A program made the position numbers and the translations under genes. From assembly GCA_005889515.1 (NCBI GenBank), contig VBHE01000283.1:17387-32287 (forward strand): 14,901 nucleotides of DNA, written 5' to 3'. This DNA is from Chloroflexota bacterium (GTDB lineage Bacteria; Chloroflexota; Dormibacteria; Aeolococcales; Aeolococcaceae). Every line of letters begins with the position of its first letter. The first letter of the stretch is position 1. Under the pieces are notes generated by a model. It made no database searches. It was not told the DNA's origin and saw only the letters and a list, made by a program, of their open reading frames with translations. Below are positions 5,796-12,961 of the stretch, one piece after another.

Positions 5796-7043
5796 CTAGT
5801 CCTCCCCCTTCTCAGGGGGGAAACCCCCCTGTCCCCCCGTCAGCGCAGGGGGGACTCCCCCCTGCACCCCCCTGGTGAGCTCGACGATCTTGCGCGCCGC
5901 CTCGACGGCGCTGATCCCGGGGACGATGCCCGCCTCCTGGAGCAGCTTCCGTCCCTCCTCCTCGCGGGTGCCGGTCATCCGCACCACCAGCGGCTTGGTG
6001 ATGTGGAGCTCGTCACGCGCCTCGATGATCCCGCGCGCCACCTCGTCGCCGCGGGTGATGCCGCCGAAGATGTTGATGAACACGCCGCGCACGTTGGGAT
6101 CGCTGAGCACCATGTCGAGGGCGTTGCGCACCACGTCGGCGCGCGCTCCGCCGCCGATGTCGAGGAAGTTCGCGGGCTCGCCACCCGCCGCCTTGACCAG
6201 GTCGAGGGTGTTCATCACCAGCCCGGCGCCGTTTCCGATGCAGCCGACGTAGCCGTCGAGGTGCACGTAGGTGAGCCCGCGGCGCTTCGCCTCGACCTCG
6301 TACGGATCCTCGCCGGTGGCGCCGTCGTCGCCCACGCTGTCACGGGCGAGCTCCGCGGCGAGGTCGCGGTGGCGGTACTCGGCGTTCTCGTCGATCTCGA
6401 GCTTGCCGTCGGCGGCGACCAGGTCGCCGGCGGCGGTGATCACCAGCGGGTTGATCTCGCAGGTGACCGCGTCCAGCGAATCCGAGAGCCGGTGGAGGGT
6501 CTGGACGAGGGGCACGAGCGCCGCGGCGAGCTTCCCCGCGCGCTCCGCGAGGGCGGGGACGGCGCGCAGCGCGGTGAACGCGAGCTGCCGGATCTCGTAC
6601 GCCTGGGGGCCGCGGAACGGATCGGGCCAGAGCTTGGCGATCATCTCCGGCTGGGTCTCGGCCACCTGCTCGATGTCCATCCCGCCGGCGCCGGAGAGGA
6701 TGAGCACCATCCGCCGGCGGTCACGGTCGAGGGTGATCCCGCAGTAGATCTCGTGGGCGACGTCGAGGCCGGTCTCGCACCAGACGCTGCGCACCGGGAA
6801 GCCCTTGATGTCCATGGCGAGGATGCGCGCCGCCTCGGCGCGGGCCTGCTCGGGGGTGTCGACGACCGCGATCCCGCCCGCCTTGCCGCGGCCGCCGACC
6901 GGGACCTGCGCCTTGACCGCGACCCGGCCCAGCTCGCGCGCGGCCGCCTCGGCCTCCTCCGCGGTGCGGGCCAGGCGGCCGGCGGGGGTGGCGATGCCCG
7001 CCTTCGCGAACTGCTGCTTCGCCTGGTACTCGAGGAGCTTCAC
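5796..7043 (-). CDS. sucC: Succinyl-CoA synthetase (ADP/GDP-forming) beta subunit
   Basis: This 415-residue ATP-grasp subunit provides nucleotide binding and, with SucD, the succinate and CoA sites. The N-terminus MKLLEYQAKQQFAKAGI is typical. VGGRGKAGGI at 49-58 is the ATP-grasp glycine loop, TCEINPLVI at 194-202 the Mg-binding motif, and GNGAGLVMNTLDL at 270-282 and FLDIGGGA at 293-300 the C-terminal CoA-ligase motifs. The start is GTG at 7043, preceded by GGGAGG at 9 nt. The conserved protein ends near IVELTR (residue 391). Residues 392-415 (Gly/Pro-rich, VPPALTGGQGGFPPEKGED) are an extra tail encoded by the hairpin repeats at 5813-5865, making it about 25 residues longer than usual SucC. 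sucD follows after 4 nt. Confidence 0.97.
   Translation of the reverse strand: MKLLEYQAKQQFAKAGIATPAGRLARTAEEAEAAARELGRVAVKAQVPVGGRGKAGGIAVVDTPEQARAEAARILAMDIKGFPVRSVWCETGLDVAHEIYCGITLDRDRRRMVLILSGAGGMDIEQVAETQPEMIAKLWPDPFRGPQAYEIRQLAFTALRAVPALAERAGKLAAALVPLVQTLHRLSDSLDAVTCEINPLVITAAGDLVAADGKLEIDENAEYRHRDLAAELARDSVGDDGATGEDPYEVEAKRRGLTYVHLDGYVGCIGNGAGLVMNTLDLVKAAGGEPANFLDIGGGARADVVRNALDMVLSDPNVRGVFINIFGGITRGDEVARGIIEARDELHITKPLVVRMTGTREEEGRKLLQEAGIVPGISAVEAARKIVELTRGVQGGVPPALTGGQGGFPPEKGED
5813..5865. repeat. Two perfect G6/C6 inverted repeats inside the 3' end of sucC
   Basis: The first inverted repeat (5813-5831) is CAGGGGGG-AAA-CCCCCCTG, an 8-bp stem. The second (5845-5865) is GCAGGGGGGA-C-TCCCCCCTGC, a 10-bp perfect stem. 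A further CCCCCCTGG half-copy follows at about 5867. They are spaced about 33 nt apart and together with flanking bases encode the unusual last ~24 residues of SucC. The appearance is of a small dispersed hairpin repeat (REP or MITE-like) captured in the reading frame. In the mRNA it would place stable hairpins just before the sucD ribosome binding site. Confidence 0.75.
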
Positions 7044-7098
7044 CGAGGCATGCCTCCCGTGGCGTCGTCGTTCGTGAACAGCGCCGGGCAGGATAGCG

Positions 7099-7551
7099 TC
7101 AGCGGGACCGGGCGAGCTCTCGCAGGCGGCGCAGCGTGGCTCGCGCCGCGCGCCGCTGGCTTCGACCGAAGAGCAGCCGGTCGAGCAGGCCGGATGCGGT
7201 GGCCCCGGCGACGAGCGCGCCGGTGACCTCGCTGGTCAGGGTCACCCGGGTGCCGCCGCCGTCGGGCTCGCAGCGCAGCGTGGTGCGCACCGCGGGACCC
7301 TCGCCCTCGTTGGCGGTGGCGACCTCGTGGGGCGGGTCGAGGGCGACCACCACGGCGCGCAGCTCGCGCTCCCCCCCGTCGCGGGCCCGGACCGTGGTGA
7401 CGATCACCGAGCCCTCGACCGGCGGATCGGGCTCGCACCGCCGGGCGAGCATCCCCCGCCGCGGGTCGGGGTCGCCGAGCAGGCGCAGGCAGGCGGCGAA
7501 GGCGCGCTCCGGGGGGACCTCGAGACGGACGGACTCCGCGGTGCGCCGCAT
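7099..7551 (-). CDS. SRPBCC (START/polyketide cyclase-like) superfamily protein
   Basis: This 150-residue protein opens with AESVRLEVPPERAFAACLRL, the first strand and helix of an SRPBCC helix-grip fold, in which a 'VxxPpexAF' pattern is common. Alternating strands follow (GSVIVTTVRARDGGERELRA, then VVVALDPPHEVATANEGEGP and GGTRVTLTSEVTGALVAG), and it ends in an Arg-rich amphipathic helix (RRAARATLRRLRELARSR). Such domains bind hydrophobic ligands; no substrate can be named. The ATG at 7551 is 22 nt after the EAL stop, and sucC starts 55 nt after its end, so it probably sits in one transcript with both. The ribosome binding site is weak. No catalytic residues are recognisable. Confidence 0.72.
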   Translation of the reverse strand: MRRTAESVRLEVPPERAFAACLRLLGDPDPRRGMLARRCEPDPPVEGSVIVTTVRARDGGERELRAVVVALDPPHEVATANEGEGPAVRTTLRCEPDGGGTRVTLTSEVTGALVAGATASGLLDRLLFGRSQRRAARATLRRLRELARSR

Positions 7552-7573
7552 GGCGCACCAGCCTAGACGCCGG

Positions 7574-8455
7574 TCAGGACCAGGCGGAGGCGACCGCGGG
7601 GCGCTCCAGGCCGAAGCCCTGGCCGAGCTCGACCCCGAGCTCCCGCATCAGCTCCAGGTGAGCGGGGGTCTCGATCCCCTCGGCGACCACCCTCGCCCCG
7701 CACTCGGCGGCGAAGGCGACCACCGCCCGGATCGCCGAGCGCGGCCCGACCTCGGCGGCGCCGCGGGTCAGCCGGCCGGAGATCTTCAGGAACTCGGGCA
7801 CCGCCGCTGCGAGCATCTCCAGGGTGGAGTGGCCGTCGCCGACGTCGTCGACGGCGAAGCGGAAGCCGTGGGCCCGGTAGCTGGCGAGCACCTCGCCGAG
7901 CCGGGCGATGTCGAGCACGAGCTCGCGCTCGGTGATCTCGAGGACCACGTCGGAGGGATGGCGCCCCGCCCAGCCGACGAGGAGCAGCATCTGATCGACG
8001 TCGTGGACCGGGTCGAGCAGCGCCGAGACCCCGACGTTGACGAAGAGCGTGCACCCCACGGGCAGGCTCCGCGCCTCGCGGAGGGCCGCGCGCCGGCAGA
8101 GCCAGTCGAGGTCGCGGCCGTAGCCGAGCCGCTCGGCGGCGGCGAAGAGAGCCTCGACCCCGGCGTCGAGGTCCCCGCCCACGGGGCGGCCCAGGGCCTC
8201 GAACCCCATGGTGGCGCCGCCGGCGAGCTCGACCACGGGCTGGTAGACGCTCCGCATCCCCCTGCCGGAGACGAGCTCCTCGAGCCGCGGTCCCCAGCCA
8301 GGGACGCCGACGGTCCGCCCCGCCACCCGGCCGCCGGCCGCCACCTCGCAGCGGTCCCGGCCGGCGGTCTTGGCGACGTACAGCGCCTCGTCGGCCGCGG
8401 CCCAGACCATCGCCGGGTCCGCCCCCGGGTCACCGATGGCGACGCCGGCGCTGAT
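7574..8455 (-). CDS. End of GGDEF and complete EAL domain (C-terminal part of split c-di-GMP protein)
   Basis: The first ~40 codons complete a GGDEF domain (ISAGVAIGDPG, then ADEALYVAKTAGRDR) and so belong to the gene starting at 9576; the frame changes at 8455. The rest is an EAL phosphodiesterase domain, which would hydrolyse c-di-GMP to pGpG. Motifs seen are MGFEALGRP (EAL glutamate), TLFVNVGVSAL (Asn), DVVLEITERE (Glu), FAVDDVGDGHSTLEML (Asp pair; canonical is DDFGTG), EFLKISGRLT (Lys), RVVAEGIETPAHLE (Glu) and ELGQGFGLERP (Gln). Despite deviations (GRP for LRW, KIS for KID), all metal and catalytic positions appear present, so activity is plausible. An ATG at 8410 within the GGDEF remnant could start a separate EAL protein. 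The stop at 7574 lies 22 nt before the SRPBCC gene. Confidence 0.85.
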   Translation of the reverse strand: MSAGVAIGDPGADPAMVWAAADEALYVAKTAGRDRCEVAAGGRVAGRTVGVPGWGPRLEELVSGRGMRSVYQPVVELAGGATMGFEALGRPVGGDLDAGVEALFAAAERLGYGRDLDWLCRRAALREARSLPVGCTLFVNVGVSALLDPVHDVDQMLLLVGWAGRHPSDVVLEITERELVLDIARLGEVLASYRAHGFRFAVDDVGDGHSTLEMLAAAVPEFLKISGRLTRGAAEVGPRSAIRAVVAFAAECGARVVAEGIETPAHLELMRELGVELGQGFGLERPAVASAWS

Positions 8456-9576
8456 CGCAGCCGCTCGGCGGCGGCGAGGGCCTCGGCCTCGGTGAGGTCG
8501 GGGAGCAGCGCGGCGAACTCGTCGCCCCCGACCCGGGCGACCACGTCGAGCTCGCGGACGCCCATGCGCAGGGCCTGGGCGGCCACCCGCAGCGCCTCGT
8601 CGCCGGTCTCGTGCCCGTAGCCGTCGTTCATCGCCTTGAGGTTGTCGAGGTCGATGGCGAGGATGGCGAATCGCCCGCGCCCGATCGCGCCGAGGCGGCT
8701 CTCGAACTCCCGGCGGTTCGGGAGCCCGGTGAGGAGATCGGTTGCGGCCATGCTGGCGAGCGCCTGCTCGGCCTCGCGGCGCGCGCTGATGTCGTGGAAG
8801 ACCGCCGCGTAGCCGTAGATCCCACCTGCGTCGTCGCGCATCGCGGTGAGGGTCGACGAGGCCCAGAAGCGCGAGCCGTCGGCCCGCACCCGCGATCCCT
8901 CGGTCTCGCGCCGGCCGGTGGTCCGCGCCTGGACGAGGTCGTGGTCCGCGCGCTCGCCCTCGCCCCGCGGGTAGAAGCAGCTCAGGTGGCGGCCGAGGAC
9001 GTCGGTGGCGCTGTAGCCGGTGATCCGCCGTGCCCCGGTGTTCCAGCTCGCCACCCGGCCCTCGGCGTCGAGCATGACGATCGCGTAGTCGACCACCTCG
9101 TCGAGGAGCACCCGGAAGCGGTCCTCGCTCTGGAGCAGGGTCTCGAACTCCTCGGCGCCGCCGACCGCTGCGGCCGGCGCGGGCTCGCGGCGGCCGGCGT
9201 CGACGGTCCGGCGCAGCGCCGCCACCAGCTCCGCCGGCGACAGCCCCTTGGTGAGGTAGCCGTGGGCGCCGAGCGCCCGGGCCTCGTCCTCCATCTGGGC
9301 GGCGTCGAACCCGGAGAGCACCACCACCCGGGTCGAGGGCGACAGGCCGGTGATCTTGGGGAGCGCCTCGAGCCCGTCCATCACCGGCATGGCGAGGTCG
9401 AGGAGCAGCAGGTCCGGCCGGGTGCGGCTCACCGCCACCAGCGCCTCGGCGCCGTTCCCGGCCTCGCCGACCACCTCGAACCCCGGCTGGCGGGTGAGCA
9501 CCGCCCGGAGCAGGCCGCGCAGCCCCACCGCGTCGTCAGCGATCACCACCCGGATCGGCGCGTCGGCGGCGCTCAC
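8455..9576 (-). CDS. REC-PAS-GGDEF part of a response-regulator diguanylate cyclase/phosphodiesterase (split)
   Basis: Domains in order are as follows. A receiver domain spans 5-125, with acidic pocket ADD at 13-15, phospho-acceptor D60 in LLLLDLAMPVMDG, and K110 in GYLTKGLSP. A PAS domain with PAC-like end spans about 150-268 (DYAIVMLDAEGRVASWNTGA, then GYAAVFHDISARREAE). GGDEF starts at about 278 (DLLTGLPNRREFE). The active site is GGDEF at 350-354, and an inhibitory I-site RELD at 341-344 is exactly five residues upstream. After ERLR (371-374) the frame goes wrong: the next conserved segment (ISAGVAIG) follows at once in another frame, with about 15-20 expected residues missing. The GTG at 9576 overlaps the stop of the kinase-like gene (GTGA), indicating translational coupling. 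As written, GGDEF is incomplete and probably inactive. Confidence 0.87.
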
Positions 9577-10196
9577 CCGAGCTGCGCCGTGGCCCGATCG
9601 GTCACCCTGGCGGCGGCGCTCCGGCGCAGCTGGCCGGCGCCGAGCCGGGTCTCGTCGCCGGTCTCGCCGAGGAGCTCGCTGATGATCCGGCGGGCGGCGG
9701 CGAGGGTCGCGGTGATCGCCTCCTCGGACTGCTCCCGCTCGTCGAGCTGGAGGGCGAGCTTGGCCTCGGCGAGCCCCTGGACGATGTCGTCGTTGATCTC
9801 CAGCGCCCGGCGCTGGCGCTCGCGGAGGTCGTCGAAGAGCTTGGCCCCGCGCATCAGCGGCGCGTAGTTGCGACGCAGCGACCAGTAGTGGATGGCGACG
9901 GCGGCGGAGAGGATGTCCCAGGTCACCGCCTCCGGATCCCAGGCGAGGCGGGTGTAGATGCCGCTCGCGGCGTCGAAGCCGAGCCCGTGCCAGGCGGTGA
10001 GGAAGGGGAGCATCGCCTTCACCGCGTGGCCGCCGTGGTGGACGGCGCAGGTGAGGAAGATCGCCGCGGTCGCCGACCCCAGCGGATTGCTGCGCAGCTG
10101 CCGCTCGCGCAGCAGCGGCACCAGGATCACCACCGCGATGCCGAGGTAGGCGACGGCGATCACCAGGTTCGCGACGGTGCCCGCGACCCACCACAT
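9573..10196 (-). CDS. Three-TM sensor with degenerate histidine-kinase dimerisation helix
   Basis: This 207-residue protein has hydrophobic helices at about 5-29, 40-62 and 90-106, then a coiled-coil-like helix (RGAKLFDDLRERQRRALEIN) and a HisKA_3-like DHp motif EINDDIVQGLAEAKLALQL at 133-151. In NarL-family kinases this position reads ELHDxxxQxL; here the phospho-accepting His is Asn135. No ATP-binding (N, G box) domain follows, so it cannot be a conventional kinase. TM1-TM2 (IAVAYLGI at 13-20, then FLTCAVHHGGH at 47-57) resemble the ethylene-receptor-type transmembrane sensor, with Cys50 and His54 four residues apart. The ATG at 10196 has a good ribosome binding site (GGGGGAG, 9 nt). It overlaps the REC-PAS-GGDEF-EAL gene by 4 nt, so the two very likely work together. 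Confidence 0.8.
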   Translation of the reverse strand: MWWVAGTVANLVIAVAYLGIAVVILVPLLRERQLRSNPLGSATAAIFLTCAVHHGGHAVKAMLPFLTAWHGLGFDAASGIYTRLAWDPEAVTWDILSAAVAIHYWSLRRNYAPLMRGAKLFDDLRERQRRALEINDDIVQGLAEAKLALQLDEREQSEEAITATLAAARRIISELLGETGDETRLGAGQLRRSAAARVTDRATAQLG

Positions 10197-10295
10197 GGCT
10201 TGGTACTCCCCCAGGTCCTCTCTGACCGTCCTCCCAGTCTGCTCGCCGGCGGTGACGGACCTACGACGGGCGGGTTGCGCACCGGTGGGCGGATG

Positions 10296-11183
10296 TCACG
10301 CGCGCAGCCGTCCCCGCACCGCCGCGATGAGCGGCCGCAGCTCGGCGGGGCGGAGCGCGCCGGTCAGCAGCACCGCGGCGCAGTACGCCGCCACCGGCGC
10401 GCCCACGGCCAGCGGCTGGGCCGCGTCGCGCAGGGGCCAGGCGACCGCCGCCATCGCGGCGCCGCTCACCGCCACCGGGATCAGCGGCCGCACCCAGGGC
10501 AGCCCGCCGAGGTAGCGGGAGAGCACCACCAGCCCGGCGACGAAGAGCAGCGCCTCGGTGGCCACCGTCGCCCAGGCGCAGGCCACCGGCCCCTGGTCGG
10601 CCCCGAAGAGCGGGATGAGCGCCAGGTTGAGGCCGACGTTGACGACAACGCTGGCGCCGGCGAGGGCGGCGAAGCTCAGCTGCCGGTCCATCGCCCCCAG
10701 GGTGAAGACGAAGGAGTTGACGACGAAGAGGAAGAACGCGGTGGCGCCGAGCACCCGAAGGCTCGGCGCCGCGGTCGCCAGGGTGTGGGTGTCGGCGACG
10801 ATCGCGGGGGCGAGGGCGACGCAGAGCACGCTCGCCGGCATCCCCACGAGCGCGAGCAGCCGGTAGACGCGCAGGTAGAGCGCGCGCACCTGGTCGGCCC
10901 CGCGGGTGGCGGCGATGCTCAGCGCCGGGTAGACCGCGCTCATCACCGCCTGGGGCACGAAGCCGAGCCCGTCGAGGAACTTGTTCGCGGCGCCGTAGTC
11001 GCCCGCCTGCTCGAAGCCGCGCAGCGCCTGGAGGATCACCAGGTCGACGCGGAAGTACACCGTGCTGAGCGCGAAGGCGAGGGCGAAGGGCAGCCCGCTG
11101 CGGAGCAGCGCACGCGCCTCGTCGGGCCGCCAGGCGATCCGCAGCGGGGCGTAGCGGCGGGAGACGACGACCGCGCCGATAGA
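10296..11183 (-). CDS. Wzx/MOP-type polysaccharide flippase, C-terminal part (frame-broken)
   Basis: This part is 295 residues. It starts within what should be the fifth membrane helix (SIGAVVVSRRYAPLRIAWRP) and continues with the family's DEARALLRSGLPFALAFALS loop and helix, VYFRVDLVILQALRGFEQAG (the conserved 'R-hD-hhhL' and 'G.Y.aa.k' region of O-antigen flippases), and several further hydrophobic helices to residue ~280. It ends in a basic tail. It continues the gene that starts at 11739 but in another frame; an ATG at 11060 could start a truncated product lacking the first half. Wzx-like proteins move undecaprenyl-linked oligosaccharides across the cytoplasmic membrane. No glycosyltransferase or other exopolysaccharide gene is nearby, so the substrate is unknown. 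Confidence 0.82.
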   Translation of the reverse strand, partial: SIGAVVVSRRYAPLRIAWRPDEARALLRSGLPFALAFALSTVYFRVDLVILQALRGFEQAGDYGAANKFLDGLGFVPQAVMSAVYPALSIAATRGADQVRALYLRVYRLLALVGMPASVLCVALAPAIVADTHTLATAAPSLRVLGATAFFLFVVNSFVFTLGAMDRQLSFAALAGASVVVNVGLNLALIPLFGADQGPVACAWATVATEALLFVAGLVVLSRYLGGLPWVRPLIPVAVSGAAMAAVAWPLRDAAQPLAVGAPVAAYCAAVLLTGALRPAELRPLIAAVRGRLRA

Positions 11184-11739
11184 CGTGCACCGGGGCGTGG
11201 GCGTGGGCGGCGAGCAGGGTGACGCCGAGGAGGATCACGGTCTCCCCCGCGATCGCGATCACCTCCCAGCGCATCTCCTGGGTGGCGTAGAAGCAGGAGC
11301 GCAGCACCGTGGAGAAGGACATCACCAGCAGCAGGAGGTACAACGAGGGCACGAGCGAGAGCAGCGAGGGCGCGAGCAGGGCGACCCCGGCGGCGAGCAC
11401 CGCGCCGCTCGCCGCCGCCAGCGGGATGCGGGCGCCGAGGGTGACGGCGAGCAGCCGGCCGAGGCGGTCGCGGTGCCGCGCCGCCTCGCGGGTGAACACG
11501 ATCTGGAGACCGAGATCGGCGACGATCGAGCTCAGCGAGCTGAAGACGATGGCGGTCTGGAACTCGCCGTAGGACCCGCGGCCGAGCGCGTTCTGGGCGA
11601 CGATCACGGTGACCAGCACCACCACCCGGCTGAGGGTCCGGGTGACCAGGAGCAGCACCGCGTTGGCGAGCGGGCGGCGTCCCTCGGCGCGACCGTCGAC
11701 GCCCGAGGGTGGCGGCGCCGCCACCCCGGGGTCGCTCAT
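11182..11739 (-). CDS. Wzx/MOP-type polysaccharide flippase, N-terminal part (frame-broken)
   Basis: 186 codons contain the typical flippase start: ANAVLLLVTRTLSRVVVLVT at 25-44, then ALGRGSYGEFQTAIVFSSLS at 51-70 (the conserved 'lG...yG.f....' motif), FTREAARHRDRLGRLLAV, and helices to about 178. After APVHV the frame turns into Arg-rich nonsense, while the correct continuation lies in another frame from about 11183. Conserved helix 5 is missing its first half, so about 15-25 residues seem lost at the junction. The ATG at 11739 overlaps the stop of the CoA-transferase gene (ATGA), so translation is coupled. Restored length would be near 500 residues, normal for the family. Confidence 0.82.
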
Positions 11740-12935
11740 CTGTCGGGAGCGGCGGCGGCGCCGGTGCGGTAGAGGTCGCGGCGCTCGGCGGCGGTGTAGC
11801 CGAGCCGGCGCAGCCAGCGCTCGGTGTGCTCGCCGACCGACGGGATCCGCGGACCGCCACCGAGGGCCGCGGCGCTGCTGCGGATCGGCTGGCGCGGGAC
11901 CCGCGCCACCCCCTGCTCTGTGGTGACCTGCTGGAGGAGGTCGCGCTCGCGCACCACCGGGTGGGCGGCCACCTCGGCGACACTGCGCAACCGCGCGCAG
12001 GCGAGACCGGCGGCGACGACGCGCTGCTCCCAGAGCTCCGCCGGCGCCGCGGCGAGCACCGCCTCGATCGCGGCGTGGAGCTCGGCGCGGTGGCGAACCC
12101 GCCCCTCGGTGGTGAGGAAGCGCGGGTCGGCGGCGAGCTCGGGGGCGTCGAAGACACGCACGCAGAGGTCGCGCCACTCGCGGTCGTGCTGGGCGCAGAG
12201 GACGAGCAGGCCGCCGTCGCCGCAGGGGAAGGGGCCGTAGGGGGCGGCGTGGAGGTGGTGCAGCCCCACCGGCTGCGGCTCCACCCCGGTGGAGAGGTAG
12301 AGCCCGAGCGTCGGCGCGGTCCAGTCGAGGGTGGCGTCGAACATCGACACCGCCAGGGTGGCGCCCCCCCTCCCCGCCCCGTGGGCGGTGAGGGCGCCGA
12401 GGATGCCGAGCGCGAGCGAGGTGCCCGACGCGATGTCGCAGAGCGAGACCCCGGCCTTGGCGAGCCGGCCGGGCTCGCCGGTCACCGCGATCACCCCCGC
12501 CTCGGCCTGCACGAGCAGGTCGTACGCCTTGCGGTCGGTGTACGAGCCGCGCTCGCCGTAGCCGCTGATCGACCCGTACACGAGCTCGGGCCGCCGCCGT
12601 CGCAGCTGGCGTGGCCCGAGCCCGAGCCGCGAGGCCGCCCCGGGAGCGTAGTTCTGGACGACGACGTCGGCGCGGTCGGCGAGCGCGTGGGCGATGTCGC
12701 GTCCGTGCGGCGTCTTGAGGTCGAGCGCCACCGACTCCTTGCCGTGGTTCAGCCAGGCGAAGTAGCTGCTCACCCCCGCGGAGTGGTGCTCGTAGTGGCG
12801 GGCGAAGTCGCCCGCTCCGGGGCGCTCGATCTTCACCACCGTCGCCCCCTGGTCGAGGAGGAGCCGGCTGGCGAGCGGCCCGGACACCGCCTGCTCGAGG
12901 GCGAGGACGACGACGCCACGGAGCGGTGCTGCCAT
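11736..12935 (-). CDS. Class III (CaiB/BaiF-family) CoA-transferase
   Basis: This 399-residue protein has the full family length. It moves CoA between carboxylic acids through a mixed anhydride and thioester on an aspartate. The N-terminal LRGVVVLALEQAVSGPLASR and GATVVKIERPGAGDFAR (31-46) form the CoA-binding Rossmann region. NHGKESVALDLKTPHGRD at 63-80 and VVVQNYAPGAASRLGLG at 91-107 are classic motifs. The catalytic Asp is D139 in RKAYDLLVQAEAGVIAVTG. The C-terminal half carries the small domain (RFLTTEGRVRHRAELHAAIE and PIRSSAAALGGGPRIPSVGEHT). The ATG at 12935 is 26 nt after the DJ-1-like gene, with only a weak ribosome binding site, and its stop overlaps the flippase start. The acyl substrate cannot be read from sequence. 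Confidence 0.95.
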   Translation of the reverse strand: MAAPLRGVVVLALEQAVSGPLASRLLLDQGATVVKIERPGAGDFARHYEHHSAGVSSYFAWLNHGKESVALDLKTPHGRDIAHALADRADVVVQNYAPGAASRLGLGPRQLRRRRPELVYGSISGYGERGSYTDRKAYDLLVQAEAGVIAVTGEPGRLAKAGVSLCDIASGTSLALGILGALTAHGAGRGGATLAVSMFDATLDWTAPTLGLYLSTGVEPQPVGLHHLHAAPYGPFPCGDGGLLVLCAQHDREWRDLCVRVFDAPELAADPRFLTTEGRVRHRAELHAAIEAVLAAAPAELWEQRVVAAGLACARLRSVAEVAAHPVVRERDLLQQVTTEQGVARVPRQPIRSSAAALGGGPRIPSVGEHTERWLRRLGYTAAERRDLYRTGAAAAPDR

Positions 12936-12961
12936 GGCGCCGGATCGTCGCAGATCGACCC

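Noticed and set aside
4826..5878. Long plus-strand frame opposite sucD (350 codons)
   Set aside because: It is antisense to a complete SucD, and its composition is low in hydrophobic and aromatic residues with no domain pattern.
6003..7226. Long plus-strand frame opposite sucC (407 codons)
   Set aside because: It is antisense to a complete, motif-rich SucC. Its sequence is compositional noise.
9888..11222. Plus-strand frame of 444 codons opposite the sensor and flippase genes
   Set aside because: Extremely biased (Gly/Arg/Asp/His/Glu), it crosses several real minus-strand genes.
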